Shown here piece after piece: positions 1 through 5,515 of a stretch of DNA of 6,473 bases. Within the stretch, counting starts at the first letter, position 1, and each line of letters begins with the position of its first letter. The stretch is taken from the NCBI GenBank assembly GCA_026785795.1, contig JAJAZJ010000271.1, positions 1 through 6,473 of the forward strand, read 5' to 3'. The position numbers and the translations under genes are program-made. Below the pieces are notes generated by a model. That model was not told the DNA's origin. It saw only the letters and a program-made list of their open reading frames with translations, and ran no database searches. Origin of the DNA: Pseudoxanthomonas sp. GTDB lineage: Bacteria > Pseudomonadota > Gammaproteobacteria > Xanthomonadales > Xanthomonadaceae.

Positions 1-70
1 CCATGGCACTGAGCTCGAAATCCCCGGGAAACTGGAAACCGTGCTCGGGGTTGTCGGATCTGATGTCCAT
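1..70 (-). CDS. ybeD: DUF493 / YbeD-family protein, N-terminal fragment (runs off left edge)
   Basis: The first 23 codons are visible, from an ATG at 68-70, and the frame continues past base 1. The peptide begins MDIRSDNPEHGFQF and continues PGDFELSAM. The segment HGFQFPG followed by FELSAMG is how I remember the start of DUF493 proteins in Xanthomonadaceae; this is recalled family knowledge, not a search. E. coli YbeD is a small ACT-like-fold protein of unknown role. Context supports the call, because ybeD lies next to dacA in E. coli and P. aeruginosa and is followed there by lipB. No Shine-Dalgarno sequence precedes the ATG, and a possible -10 box ends only 6 bases upstream. The gene is separated from dacA by 414 bases of repeats, so it may be transcribed separately. 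Confidence 0.72.
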   Translation of the reverse strand, partial: MDIRSDNPEHGFQFPGDFELSAM

Positions 71-76
71 GCCGGG

Positions 77-105
77 ATTATCGGGGCTGGCGCGCACGAA
101 CCCAA
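77..105 (-). promoter_or_regulatory. Possible sigma70-type promoter of ybeD, perhaps leaderless
   Basis: On the minus strand, GATAAT (77-82, five of six matches to TATAAT) lies 17 bases downstream of TTGGGT (100-105, a weak -35 box with three of six matches). A start point 7 bases past the -10 box would be base 70, the A of the ybeD ATG. This fits the absence of a ribosome binding site. It is inference from motif and spacing only. Confidence 0.35.
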
Positions 106-155
106 GTGCAAAGCGGTCGCCTGGCACGGCAGGAACAGGCAGGCGTCACTACCGG

Positions 156-170
156 CAGGCCCAAGGCCTG
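156..170. repeat. Perfect hairpin, 6-bp stem with 3-base loop
   Basis: CAGGCC (156-161) and GGCCTG (165-170) are exact inverted repeats around the loop CAA. The stem and loop sizes equal those of the REP-type elements downstream, but the GTAGGA head is missing on both sides. It may be a degenerate relative or chance in G+C-rich DNA. No T-run follows, so it is unlikely to be a terminator. Confidence 0.4.
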
Positions 171-255
171 ATGTGCCCGCAGGGAGTTCAATCATGTCGA
201 GGGGCATCGCCCAGCGGCTTGGGGATTGCGTAGCAGTGGCCGTGGCTGGACTCGT

Positions 256-284
256 CCGCACGAAGTCATGGATGACTTCTGCGG
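256..284. repeat. Long near-perfect hairpin, 12-bp stem with one bulge
   Basis: CCGCA (256-260) pairs with TGCGG (280-284). After a one-base bulge (C261), GAAGTCA (262-268) pairs with TGACTTC (273-279) around the loop TGGA. It is the strongest palindrome in the dacA-ybeD gap and is less G+C-rich in its centre than its surroundings. No T-run follows on either strand. It could be an mRNA 3'-end stabiliser, a dispersed palindromic repeat or a protein-binding site. Confidence 0.55.
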
Positions 285-311
285 GGCGGAGGGATCCTTG
301 GCCCGCTGGAC

Positions 312-360
312 GATGCCATCGGTCGGGGAGGAGGGCATCGCGCCCAGGGGGCGCTCCTAC
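312..360 (-). repeat. REP-type element 1: GTAG head, GC stem-loop and trailing stem-loop
   Basis: Read on the minus strand from base 360, the element has a GTAGGA head, then GCGCCC-CCT-GGGCGC (6-bp perfect stem, 3-base loop), ending in GA at 338. A second stem follows: GATGCC (minus strand, 334-339) pairs with GGCATC (312-317) around a 16-base loop. A GTAG head followed by a short GC palindrome is the usual layout of REP sequences mobilised by RAYT (TnpA-REP) transposases, including those of Stenotrophomonas. The same layout recurs as element 2 nearby. Confidence 0.65.
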
Positions 361-376
361 GGGGGCGTCGGGGTTG

Positions 377-416
377 GATTCTCGGGGAGAGAATCGCGCC
401 CGTGGGGCGCTCCTGC
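377..416 (-). repeat. REP-type element 2, direct copy of element 1
   Basis: On the minus strand from 416, the head is GCAGGA (one change from GTAGGA), then GCGCCC-CAC-GGGCGC with the same 6-bp stem and 3-base loop, then GA. A trailing perfect hairpin follows: GATTCTC (389-395 on the minus strand) pairs with GAGAATC (377-383) around a 5-base loop. Both loop sequence and trailing stem differ from element 1 while pairing is kept, which supports a structured element over a simple duplication. Confidence 0.65.
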
Positions 417-438
417 GGGGCGCCGGGAATCAGGATGC

Positions 439-461
439 GCAGGAGCGGCCCATGGCCGCCA
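439..461 (+). repeat. REP-type element 3, inverted relative to elements 1 and 2
   Basis: On the plus strand, the head GCAGGA (439-444) is followed by GCGGCC-CAT-GGCCGC (445-459), again a 6-bp stem with a 3-base loop but with different stem bases, so pairing is kept by compensating changes. Its head faces that of element 2 across 22 bases, giving an inverted REP pair like a REPIN or BIME. It begins about 24 bases after the dacA stop in the transcript and could act as an mRNA 3'-end structure. Confidence 0.55.
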
Positions 462-484
462 TGCCCACCCCCGCTGCGTAGAAC

Positions 485-1696
485 TCAGTGGGTTTCCCAC
501 CACATCCAGAAGCTGTCCCACAGGCGGCGGAAGAAACCACCTTCTTCGACCGCCTCGATCGCCACCAGCGGCGACTGCGCCACCAGCTTGCCATCCAGGC
601 TCACCTTGACCGTGCCGATGACCTGGCCCTTGGCGATCGGTGCCTCGAGCAGCTTGGGCACGTCCATGGTCGGCTTGAGGTCGCCGTAGCGGCCGCGCGC
701 GACGCCCACCAGCAGGGGCTCGGCCACGCCCAGCCGTACCTGCGGCGTCTTGCCTTTCCACACCCGCTGCTCAGCGATCATGGTGCCGGGCTCGTACAGC
801 CGGTGGGTCTCGACGAAGCGGAAACCCCAGTTGAGCAGGGCCAGGCTGTCGCTGGCGCGCTGCTTCTCCGAGGTGGAGCCCATCACCACGGCGATCAGGC
901 GCTGGTCACCGCGCTGGGCCGAGCTCATCAGGCAGTAGCCCGAGCCGGAATGGTGGCCGGTCTTGATGCCATCCACGGAGGGGTCGCGCCACAGCAACAG
1001 GTTGCGGTTGGGCTGGGTGATCGTGCCGACGGTGAATTCCTTGATCTTGTTGAACGCATAGGTTTCAGGGAAGTCGCGGATCAGGGCCTGGCCCAGCAGG
1101 GCGAGGTCGCGCGCGGTGGAGAAATGCTCCGGCGCCGACAGCCCGTGCGCGTTGACGAAGCGCGAGTTGTTCATGCCGATCTTGGCGCCGTAGCTGTTCA
1201 TCAGCGACGCGAAGGCCTCCTGGCTGCCGGCCGTGTGTTCGGCCAGCGCAATGGCCGCATCGTTGCCGGACTGCACGGCCATGCCTTTTTCCATTTCCAA
1301 CAGGGACGCGGTCTGGTTGACCGGGAACCCGCTGTAGCTGCCATCGGTAGCCGCGCCGCCCTCGCGCCAGGCGCGCTCGCTCATCATCACCTGGTCGGTG
1401 GGGCGGATCTTGCCGTTGGCCAGCTCGGCAGCCAGGACGTAGGAAGTCATGACCTTGGTGATGCTGGCAGGCTCCACGCGTTCGTCATAGTTCTCGCCGG
1501 CCAGGATCTGGCCGGTGGCGTAATCCATCAGCAGCCAGGCCGTGCCCACCGGGGTCGGCGCAGGTGGAGTGGCGATGGGCGCAGCGTCCGGGGTTGGCGT
1601 GTTGGGCTGCGGAAGTGGCTGCGCTGCAGGGGTTTGGGCCAGGGCCAGGCCAAACGCAGCGGTGGCGAGTGCGGCGATTGCGAAACGGAACTTCAT
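485..1696 (-). CDS. dacA: D-alanyl-D-alanine carboxypeptidase, PBP5/6 family (DacA/DacC)
   Basis: This periplasmic enzyme removes the terminal D-Ala from peptidoglycan pentapeptides, limiting cross-link donors. The product is 403 residues, near the usual 385-405. It starts at MKFRF (ATG 1694-1696): a Sec signal peptide follows (hydrophobic residues 6-18, A-L-A cleavage before Q21), and GGAG lies upstream; an earlier in-frame ATG at 1732 would add 12 residues ahead of the signal. A Pro/Ala-rich linker (21-50) precedes the S11 peptidase domain, which carries S78-I-T-K81 (catalytic serine and lysine), S143-G-N145 and K245-T-G247. A PBP5-type C-terminal domain spans about 297-385. The last 17 residues, rich in Trp, Phe and Arg, form a likely amphipathic helix that anchors the enzyme to the outer face of the inner membrane. 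It follows rlpA by 141 bases. P. aeruginosa calls the gene in this position dacC. Confidence 0.95.
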   Translation of the reverse strand: MKFRFAIAALATAAFGLALAQTPAAQPLPQPNTPTPDAAPIATPPAPTPVGTAWLLMDYATGQILAGENYDERVEPASITKVMTSYVLAAELANGKIRPTDQVMMSERAWREGGAATDGSYSGFPVNQTASLLEMEKGMAVQSGNDAAIALAEHTAGSQEAFASLMNSYGAKIGMNNSRFVNAHGLSAPEHFSTARDLALLGQALIRDFPETYAFNKIKEFTVGTITQPNRNLLLWRDPSVDGIKTGHHSGSGYCLMSSAQRGDQRLIAVVMGSTSEKQRASDSLALLNWGFRFVETHRLYEPGTMIAEQRVWKGKTPQVRLGVAEPLLVGVARGRYGDLKPTMDVPKLLEAPIAKGQVIGTVKVSLDGKLVAQSPLVAIEAVEEGGFFRRLWDSFWMWWETH

Positions 1697-1706
1697 TTCT
1701 TGCGAA

Positions 1707-1710
1707 CTCC
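1707..1710 (-). promoter_or_regulatory. Ribosome binding site of dacA
   Basis: GGAG on the minus strand lies 10 bases before the ATG at 1694-1696. The spacing is slightly long, but it is one of the few recognisable Shine-Dalgarno cores in the window. It favours this start over the in-frame ATG at 1732, which would sit ahead of the signal peptide. Confidence 0.5.
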
Positions 1711-1740
1711 AGGACGGCCTTGGCCGGAACACGGGGGTAG

Positions 1741-1746
1741 ATTGTA
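1741..1746 (-). promoter_or_regulatory. Possible -10 box of a dacA promoter
   Basis: TACAAT on the minus strand (five of six matches to TATAAT) lies in the 141-base gap between rlpA and dacA and would give a 5' leader of about 38 bases. No good -35 box is present 16-18 bases upstream, so it is weak evidence for an internal promoter. dacA may instead be read from the upstream operon. Confidence 0.25.
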
Positions 1747-1837
1747 AGCGTTGGAGCTGCGCGTCCGGTTCCGGTGGCGCGTCCAGGCGGGGTTGGGTAC
1801 AGCCAGGTGCGATGCCGGGCGCTGGTTCAGCGACGCA

Positions 1838-3124
1838 TCACCTGCGCACGACCTGGGGCTGGCCCAGGCCCAGACCGGCAATGCGGCCCGCAAGTTCCGA
1901 CGCAGTCTGCAGGTCGGGAACGCCCACGCGCAGGCGCCAGAACGTGCGGCCATTGCTTTGCACATCGCTCAGGCGGGTGCCCTCGATCCCCGCAGCGGTC
2001 AAGCGGGCCAGCGCGCGCTCGGCGTTGTCGCGGCTGGAATAGCTGGCCACCTGCAGCCACAGCTCGCTGGCGTCCATGCTGGCGGAGGCGGCAGCGAGCG
2101 CTGCCGTGGAGGCGGGCACCGTTTGCGCGGCGATGGCCGGTGGCGTCGGCGCGGTGGACGTGGCGGCCATCTGCCCGCCGCGCGTGCGCCCGGAGGTTTG
2201 CGGCGGGGCCGATGTGGATGCAGGCGCGTCCGCGGCGACCACGGCACCTCCCTCGACCTTGAGCTTGCGCTCCGCCAGCCAGGCGTCGAAACGATCCGCG
2301 CTGGGCGGCTTGCGGGTATCGGCCACGATCCGGTAGCGGCCGGGATCACGCGGATCCACCAACGTCGGCGTGGCCGCGCTTGCAGCGGACTGTACCGGCG
2401 GCAGCGTGCCAACCAGGCGGTCCATGCCCGTTGCCTGCGGCGATGCAGGAGCGCCGGCGGCGACGCGCGCCAGATTTTCACCGGGTTTGAGCACACGCAC
2501 TTCCACCCGCCCGGTGCCGCGCTGGGTGATGTCCAGCTTCACCGCCGCCGCATAGCTCAGGTCGATCACCCGGCCTTCGTGGAAAGGACCGCGATCGTTC
2601 ACCCGCACCACCACCGACTTGCCGTTGTCCAGGTTGGTGACCCGCACGAAGCTGGGCAGGGGCAAGGTCTTGTGTGCGGCGGTGAAGGCGTACATGTCGT
2701 ACACCTCCTGGTTGGAGGTGAGGCGGCCGTGGAACTTGTTGCCGTAGTAGGAAGCCAGGCCCTGCTCGACGTAGCCGTCGGCGCGGTCCATGACCACGTA
2801 ATGCTTGTCGAGCACGCGGTACGGCGAACGATTGCCGACCCGCGAACGCGGTTCGTGCACCACGGCGGGCTCGGGGATGCAGTTCATGTCAGGAACATAG
2901 TCCGGTGTGGTATCGGGGATATGCGGTGCGTACAGGCCGCCTGCCGTGTAGTCACCGCGCTTGCCCAGGTCTTCCTGCGCCGGCGCATATACCTTGCTGC
3001 ACGCCGCGGCCTGCTGCGTGCCGCTGGGAACGCCGGCAAGCACGGCCGGCGCCGGGGACTTGCTGGGAGCGCTGCTGCAGGCGGCGAGGGCCAGTGCCAG
3101 CAGCGGCAGGGCCAGCCACTTCAT
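1838..3124 (-). CDS. rlpA: RlpA: septal-ring lipoprotein with DPBB lytic transglycosylase domain and SPOR domain
   Basis: RlpA is an outer-membrane lipoprotein; the P. aeruginosa protein is a lytic transglycosylase that cleaves peptide-free (denuded) glycan. The product is 428 residues. The lipobox is L13-A-A-C16, with Ser at +2, so outer-membrane sorting is expected. A linker with two further cysteines (C42, C82) leads to a double-psi beta-barrel domain at about 118-212, containing ASYYG, TSNQEVYDMY and VNDRGPF (175-181). E140, D143 and H151 have the spacing of the Glu/Asp/His residues implicated in catalysis in P. aeruginosa RlpA. Residue 139 is Gln where Gly is usual. A disordered Pro/Ala/Ser linker (about 294-350) precedes a SPOR domain (352-427), which binds denuded septal glycan. 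The ATG shares ATGA with the mltB stop (3121-3124), suggesting translational coupling. An in-frame ATG at 3238 lies inside mltB and was rejected because it lacks a lipoprotein signal. Confidence 0.95.
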   Translation of the reverse strand: MKWLALPLLALALAACSSAPSKSPAPAVLAGVPSGTQQAAACSKVYAPAQEDLGKRGDYTAGGLYAPHIPDTTPDYVPDMNCIPEPAVVHEPRSRVGNRSPYRVLDKHYVVMDRADGYVEQGLASYYGNKFHGRLTSNQEVYDMYAFTAAHKTLPLPSFVRVTNLDNGKSVVVRVNDRGPFHEGRVIDLSYAAAVKLDITQRGTGRVEVRVLKPGENLARVAAGAPASPQATGMDRLVGTLPPVQSAASAATPTLVDPRDPGRYRIVADTRKPPSADRFDAWLAERKLKVEGGAVVAADAPASTSAPPQTSGRTRGGQMAATSTAPTPPAIAAQTVPASTAALAAASASMDASELWLQVASYSSRDNAERALARLTAAGIEGTRLSDVQSNGRTFWRLRVGVPDLQTASELAGRIAGLGLGQPQVVRR

Positions 3125-4272
3125 GCCGACGGGATCGCCCTGCCGGCGATGGCTTCGGACAGCTGGTACACGGCCATCGCGTACATCTTGGAGTTGTTGT
3201 AGCGGGTGATGGCGTAGTAGTTCTGGAAGCCCAGCCAATACTGTTTGCCGGTGCTGCCCTCAAGCGACACCAGGGTGGCGGTCGCATCGGACGCCACCGG
3301 CTCCAGCGGCCGGAAGCCGCGTTGGGCCAGGTCGGCCAGGGTGTAGTCGGCGGTCCAGGTGGGGGGATTGAATTCGGGATAGCCGGGCAGCAGTTCGGCC
3401 CGGGCGACGACGGGTGCGCCCGGAATCCAGCCACCGCGCGCGCCGCCCTTCTTGAGGAAGTAGTTGGCGATGGAGGCGAACACGTCATCATGGTTGGTGA
3501 ACAGGTCGCGGCGCCCGTCGCCGTTGCCGTCCAGCGCGAATTCACGGTAGCTGGAAGGCATGAACTGGCCCAGGCCCATGGCCCCGGCGTAGCTGCCGGT
3601 GAGAGAGGTGATGTCCAGGTTTTCTTCGCGCCCCAGGGCGAACAGCTGCGCCAGTTCGTCACGGAAGAAAAGCTCGCGGCGCTGTTCATGCGCGGCACGC
3701 TCCGGATTGCCGCTGCGCGGATAGCGGAACGCCAGCGTGTACAGCGCGTCGAGCACCCGGGTCTTGCCGGTGAACCCGCCGTAGCTGGTTTCCACGCCGA
3801 TGATGGCGGTGATGATCTCGGCCGGCACGCCGGTGCGCTTCTCCACGCGCTGCAGGGCATCGCGATGCTTGGCCATGAACGCCTGCCCGCCCTGGATGCG
3901 CGAGGCGGTGATGAAATTGGGCCGGTATTCGCTCCACGGCTTGACCCGTTCAGCCGGCCGCGACATCAGCGAGATCACGCTGTCCGAGAAGCTGGCCTGG
4001 GCCAGGGTGGCCTCGATCTGGGCCGGGGTGATGTTGAACCGGGCCGCGGTGTCAGCGACAAACTTGGCGCGGGCAACTTCGAACGACACGGGGGTCAGGT
4101 CGACCTTGGCGTTGGCCGGCAGCGCCGCTACCGAGGTCTCCGCCGGCAATGCACCGGCAGCGGCCGGCAGCGACCGGCTGGCGGATTGCGAAGCCGACGA
4201 AGAAGGCTGCAGCGGCGTCGCGCAAGCGACGAGGCCAAGCGTGAACAAGCAGAAAAGTACGCGTCGAGTCAT
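3121..4272 (-). CDS. mltB: Membrane-bound lytic murein transglycosylase B (MltB/SltB1 family), lipoprotein
   Basis: MltB cuts the MurNAc-GlcNAc bond of peptidoglycan, leaving a 1,6-anhydroMurNAc end, and opens the sacculus for remodelling. The product is 383 residues from MTRRVLF, with the lipobox L14-V-A-C17 and Ala at +2, pointing to the outer membrane. A low-complexity Ser/Ala linker (about 22-55) leads to the SLT_2 domain (about 65-375). The catalytic Glu is E161 in IIGVETSYG, close to Glu162 of E. coli MltB. GSYAGAMGLGQFMPSS (226-241) is the family's substrate-groove motif. D248-G-N-G-D252-G begins an EF-hand-like calcium loop like that of E. coli Slt35, and NYYAITRYN (351-359) is the usual late motif. 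The start is uncertain: ATG 4272 places the lipobox normally, ATG 4290 would add six residues, and neither has a clear ribosome binding site. It follows rodA by 124 bases of structured repeats and overlaps rlpA by 4. Confidence 0.94.
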   Translation of the reverse strand: MTRRVLFCLFTLGLVACATPLQPSSSASQSASRSLPAAAGALPAETSVAALPANAKVDLTPVSFEVARAKFVADTAARFNITPAQIEATLAQASFSDSVISLMSRPAERVKPWSEYRPNFITASRIQGGQAFMAKHRDALQRVEKRTGVPAEIITAIIGVETSYGGFTGKTRVLDALYTLAFRYPRSGNPERAAHEQRRELFFRDELAQLFALGREENLDITSLTGSYAGAMGLGQFMPSSYREFALDGNGDGRRDLFTNHDDVFASIANYFLKKGGARGGWIPGAPVVARAELLPGYPEFNPPTWTADYTLADLAQRGFRPLEPVASDATATLVSLEGSTGKQYWLGFQNYYAITRYNNSKMYAMAVYQLSEAIAGRAIPSA

Positions 4273-4305
4273 CGGCGCCGAGGGTAGCATGCGTTCAGGA
4301 GGGAA

Positions 4306-4370
4306 TAGTGAATCGGGGATTCGGGATTCGGGATTGGCAGGCGCGCAGGCTCGCTGCCGACGATTCACTA
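4306..4370. repeat. 10-bp perfect inverted repeat overlapping the heptamer arrays
   Basis: TAGTGAATCG (4306-4315) and CGATTCACTA (4361-4370) are exact reverse complements. They overlap the edges of the heptamer element, so this pairing competes with the 21-bp heptamer stem: the left copy flanks the left array on its outside, while the right copy lies inside the right array. Between them GGCAG(G)CG (4336-4343) can pair with CGCTGCC (4352-4358), giving an inner stem. Confidence 0.55.
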
Positions 4371-4395
4371 ATCCCCAATCCCCAATCCCCAATCC
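4317..4395. repeat. Inverted pair of G-rich heptamer arrays between rodA and mltB
   Basis: The left arm (4317-4337) is three GGATTCG-type units on the plus strand; the right arm (4375-4395) is three AATCCCC units. They pair over 21 bp with 2 mismatches around 37 bases. In the mRNA the first arm carries four G-runs (minus strand, 4394-4396, 4387-4390, 4380-4383, 4373-4376) with 3-base AUU loops, a textbook G-quadruplex pattern, so hairpin and quadruplex would compete. The array ends two bases from the rodA stop. No U-run follows, so it is not a standard terminator. From memory, G-rich heptamers of the GGGNATC type have been reported as enriched in Xanthomonas. Confidence 0.75.
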
Positions 4396-4396
4396 C

Positions 4397-5515
4397 TCAA
4401 TACCCATGCACCGGGCGATGCGCACGCACCGACATCACCAGCCCCAGGCCGGCCAGCAGCGACACCGCCGAGGTGCCGCCGTAGCTGAGCAGCGGCATTG
4501 GCACGCCCACCACCGGCAGCAGGCCGGAGATCATGCCGCCGTTTACGATCACGTAGACGAAGAACGCCATGCCCAACGAACCGGCCAGGAGGCGCGAATA
4601 GGTGTCGCGCGCATCCATCGCGACCCACAGGCAGCGGCCAACCACGAACAGGTACAGCGCCAGCACCACCGCCACGCCGATCCAGCCCAGCTCCTCGGAC
4701 AGCACCGCGAAGATGAAATCGGTGGTGTGTTCGGGCACGAAATTGAGGTGCGACTGGGTGCCCTGGCCCCATCCCTTGCCGGTCATGCCGCCGCCGCCGA
4801 TCGCGATCTTGGACTGGATGATGTTCCAGCCGGTGCCCAGCGGGTCGGTCTCGGGGTTGAGGAAGGTCAGGATGCGGTCTTTCTGGTACGGACGCAGGAA
4901 CCACATCCACGCCACCGGCGCCGCCGCGGCCACGCCGCCGGCCGCCACGCCCACCCACCACCAAGGCAGTCCGGCCAGCAGCAGGGCGAATACGCCGCTG
5001 GCCATCACCAGCATGGCGGTGCCGAAATCGGGCTGCAGCAGGATCAGCAATGTGGGCACGCCGATCAGCACGCAGGATACGAGCACGGTGCGGATGCGCG
5101 GCGGCAGCGGCTCGCTGTGCAGGTACCAGGCCATCATCATCGGCAGGGTGATCTTCATCAGTTCCGCCGGCTGCAGGTAGAAGAACTTCAGGTCGATCCA
5201 GTGGTTGCCGTGCTTGCCGCTGCCGATCATCAACACCAGCACCAGCGGCACCAGCGAAGCCAGGAACATGCCTGGCGTCCACGCCCGCAGGCGCAGAGGA
5301 GTAACCCGCGACAGCGCCCACATGGCCGCCAGGCCCACGCCGAAGCGCGCGCCCTGCGCCAACATCAGCCGCGTACCCTGGCTTTCACCGCCCGCGCTGT
5401 ACAGCACCGCCAGGCCAATGGCCATCAGCGCAACCAGCGCCAGCAGCAGCGGCACGTCGATGGTGCGCAGGAAATACCGGCCTACGTCCACCAGCCAGCG
5501 CAGGATCTCGCTCAT
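4397..5515 (-). CDS. rodA: RodA (MrdB), SEDS-family peptidoglycan glycosyltransferase
   Basis: RodA polymerises lipid II into glycan strands in the inner membrane and works with PBP2 in the elongasome to build the lateral wall. The product is 372 residues, normal for the family (about 370). About ten hydrophobic helices are seen, the first at 21-40. SEDS signatures are QPAELMK (115-121), QPDFGTA (161-167), the periplasmic loop with EHTTDF (262-267), and GLLPVVGVPMPLLSYGGTS (331-349). D266 in HTTDF corresponds to the essential Asp of the family (Asp262 in E. coli RodA). The ATG at 5513-5515 overlaps the mrdA TGA as ATGA and has no Shine-Dalgarno sequence. Instead, the bases just upstream are the C-rich face of a heptamer array inside mrdA, so initiation probably depends on ribosomes finishing mrdA. 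Heptamer arrays flank the gene on both sides. Confidence 0.97.
   Translation of the reverse strand: MSEILRWLVDVGRYFLRTIDVPLLLALVALMAIGLAVLYSAGGESQGTRLMLAQGARFGVGLAAMWALSRVTPLRLRAWTPGMFLASLVPLVLVLMIGSGKHGNHWIDLKFFYLQPAELMKITLPMMMAWYLHSEPLPPRIRTVLVSCVLIGVPTLLILLQPDFGTAMLVMASGVFALLLAGLPWWWVGVAAGGVAAAAPVAWMWFLRPYQKDRILTFLNPETDPLGTGWNIIQSKIAIGGGGMTGKGWGQGTQSHLNFVPEHTTDFIFAVLSEELGWIGVAVVLALYLFVVGRCLWVAMDARDTYSRLLAGSLGMAFFVYVIVNGGMISGLLPVVGVPMPLLSYGGTSAVSLLAGLGLVMSVRAHRPVHGY

Larger units (their letters stand above)
71..484. other. Gene-poor, repeat-rich intergenic region between dacA and ybeD
   Basis: These 414 bases contain no reading frame with recognisable protein content. The open frames across them change character every few dozen codons and span palindromes, as expected for chance frames in G+C-rich DNA. 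The stretch holds three REP-type hairpins (338-360, 394-416, 439-461), hairpins coupled to two of them (312-339, 377-395), and two separate hairpins (156-170, 256-284). No hairpin is followed by a T-run on the minus strand, so I see no classical intrinsic terminator for dacA. Confidence 0.7.

Noticed and set aside
439..461. Intrinsic terminator of dacA
   Set aside because: The hairpin is short and G+C-rich with no T-run after it on the minus strand, and its GCAGGA head matches REP-type elements instead.
41..481. Plus-strand frames across the dacA-ybeD gap
   Set aside because: They overlap the ybeD start or run through the REP hairpins, and none shows a protein-like pattern or a ribosome binding site.
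1820..1832. Hairpin CGCTG-GTT-CAGCG just after the rlpA stop
   Set aside because: A 5-bp stem with no T-run is expected by chance in this composition, so it was not called a terminator.
1751..3202. 483-codon open frame on the plus strand opposite rlpA
   Set aside because: It mirrors rlpA, has shadow-type composition and no signal peptide or motif. The same holds for the long plus frames at 488-1747 and 2905-4287.
4317..4395. Intrinsic terminator after rodA
   Set aside because: The stem is long but made of heptamer repeats with G-G mismatches, and the bases after it on the minus strand lack a U-run.
4306..4396. CRISPR array or transposon ends for the heptamer repeats
   Set aside because: The units are 7 bp and contiguous, with no spacers of regular length, no cas genes, no transposase and no target duplication visible.
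4273..4425. N-terminal extension of MltB to an ATG inside rodA (434 residues)
   Set aside because: The extra codons are the heptamer repeat and the end of rodA in another frame. The lipoprotein signal fits a start at 4272 (or 4290). The frame is open only because the repeat has no stops.
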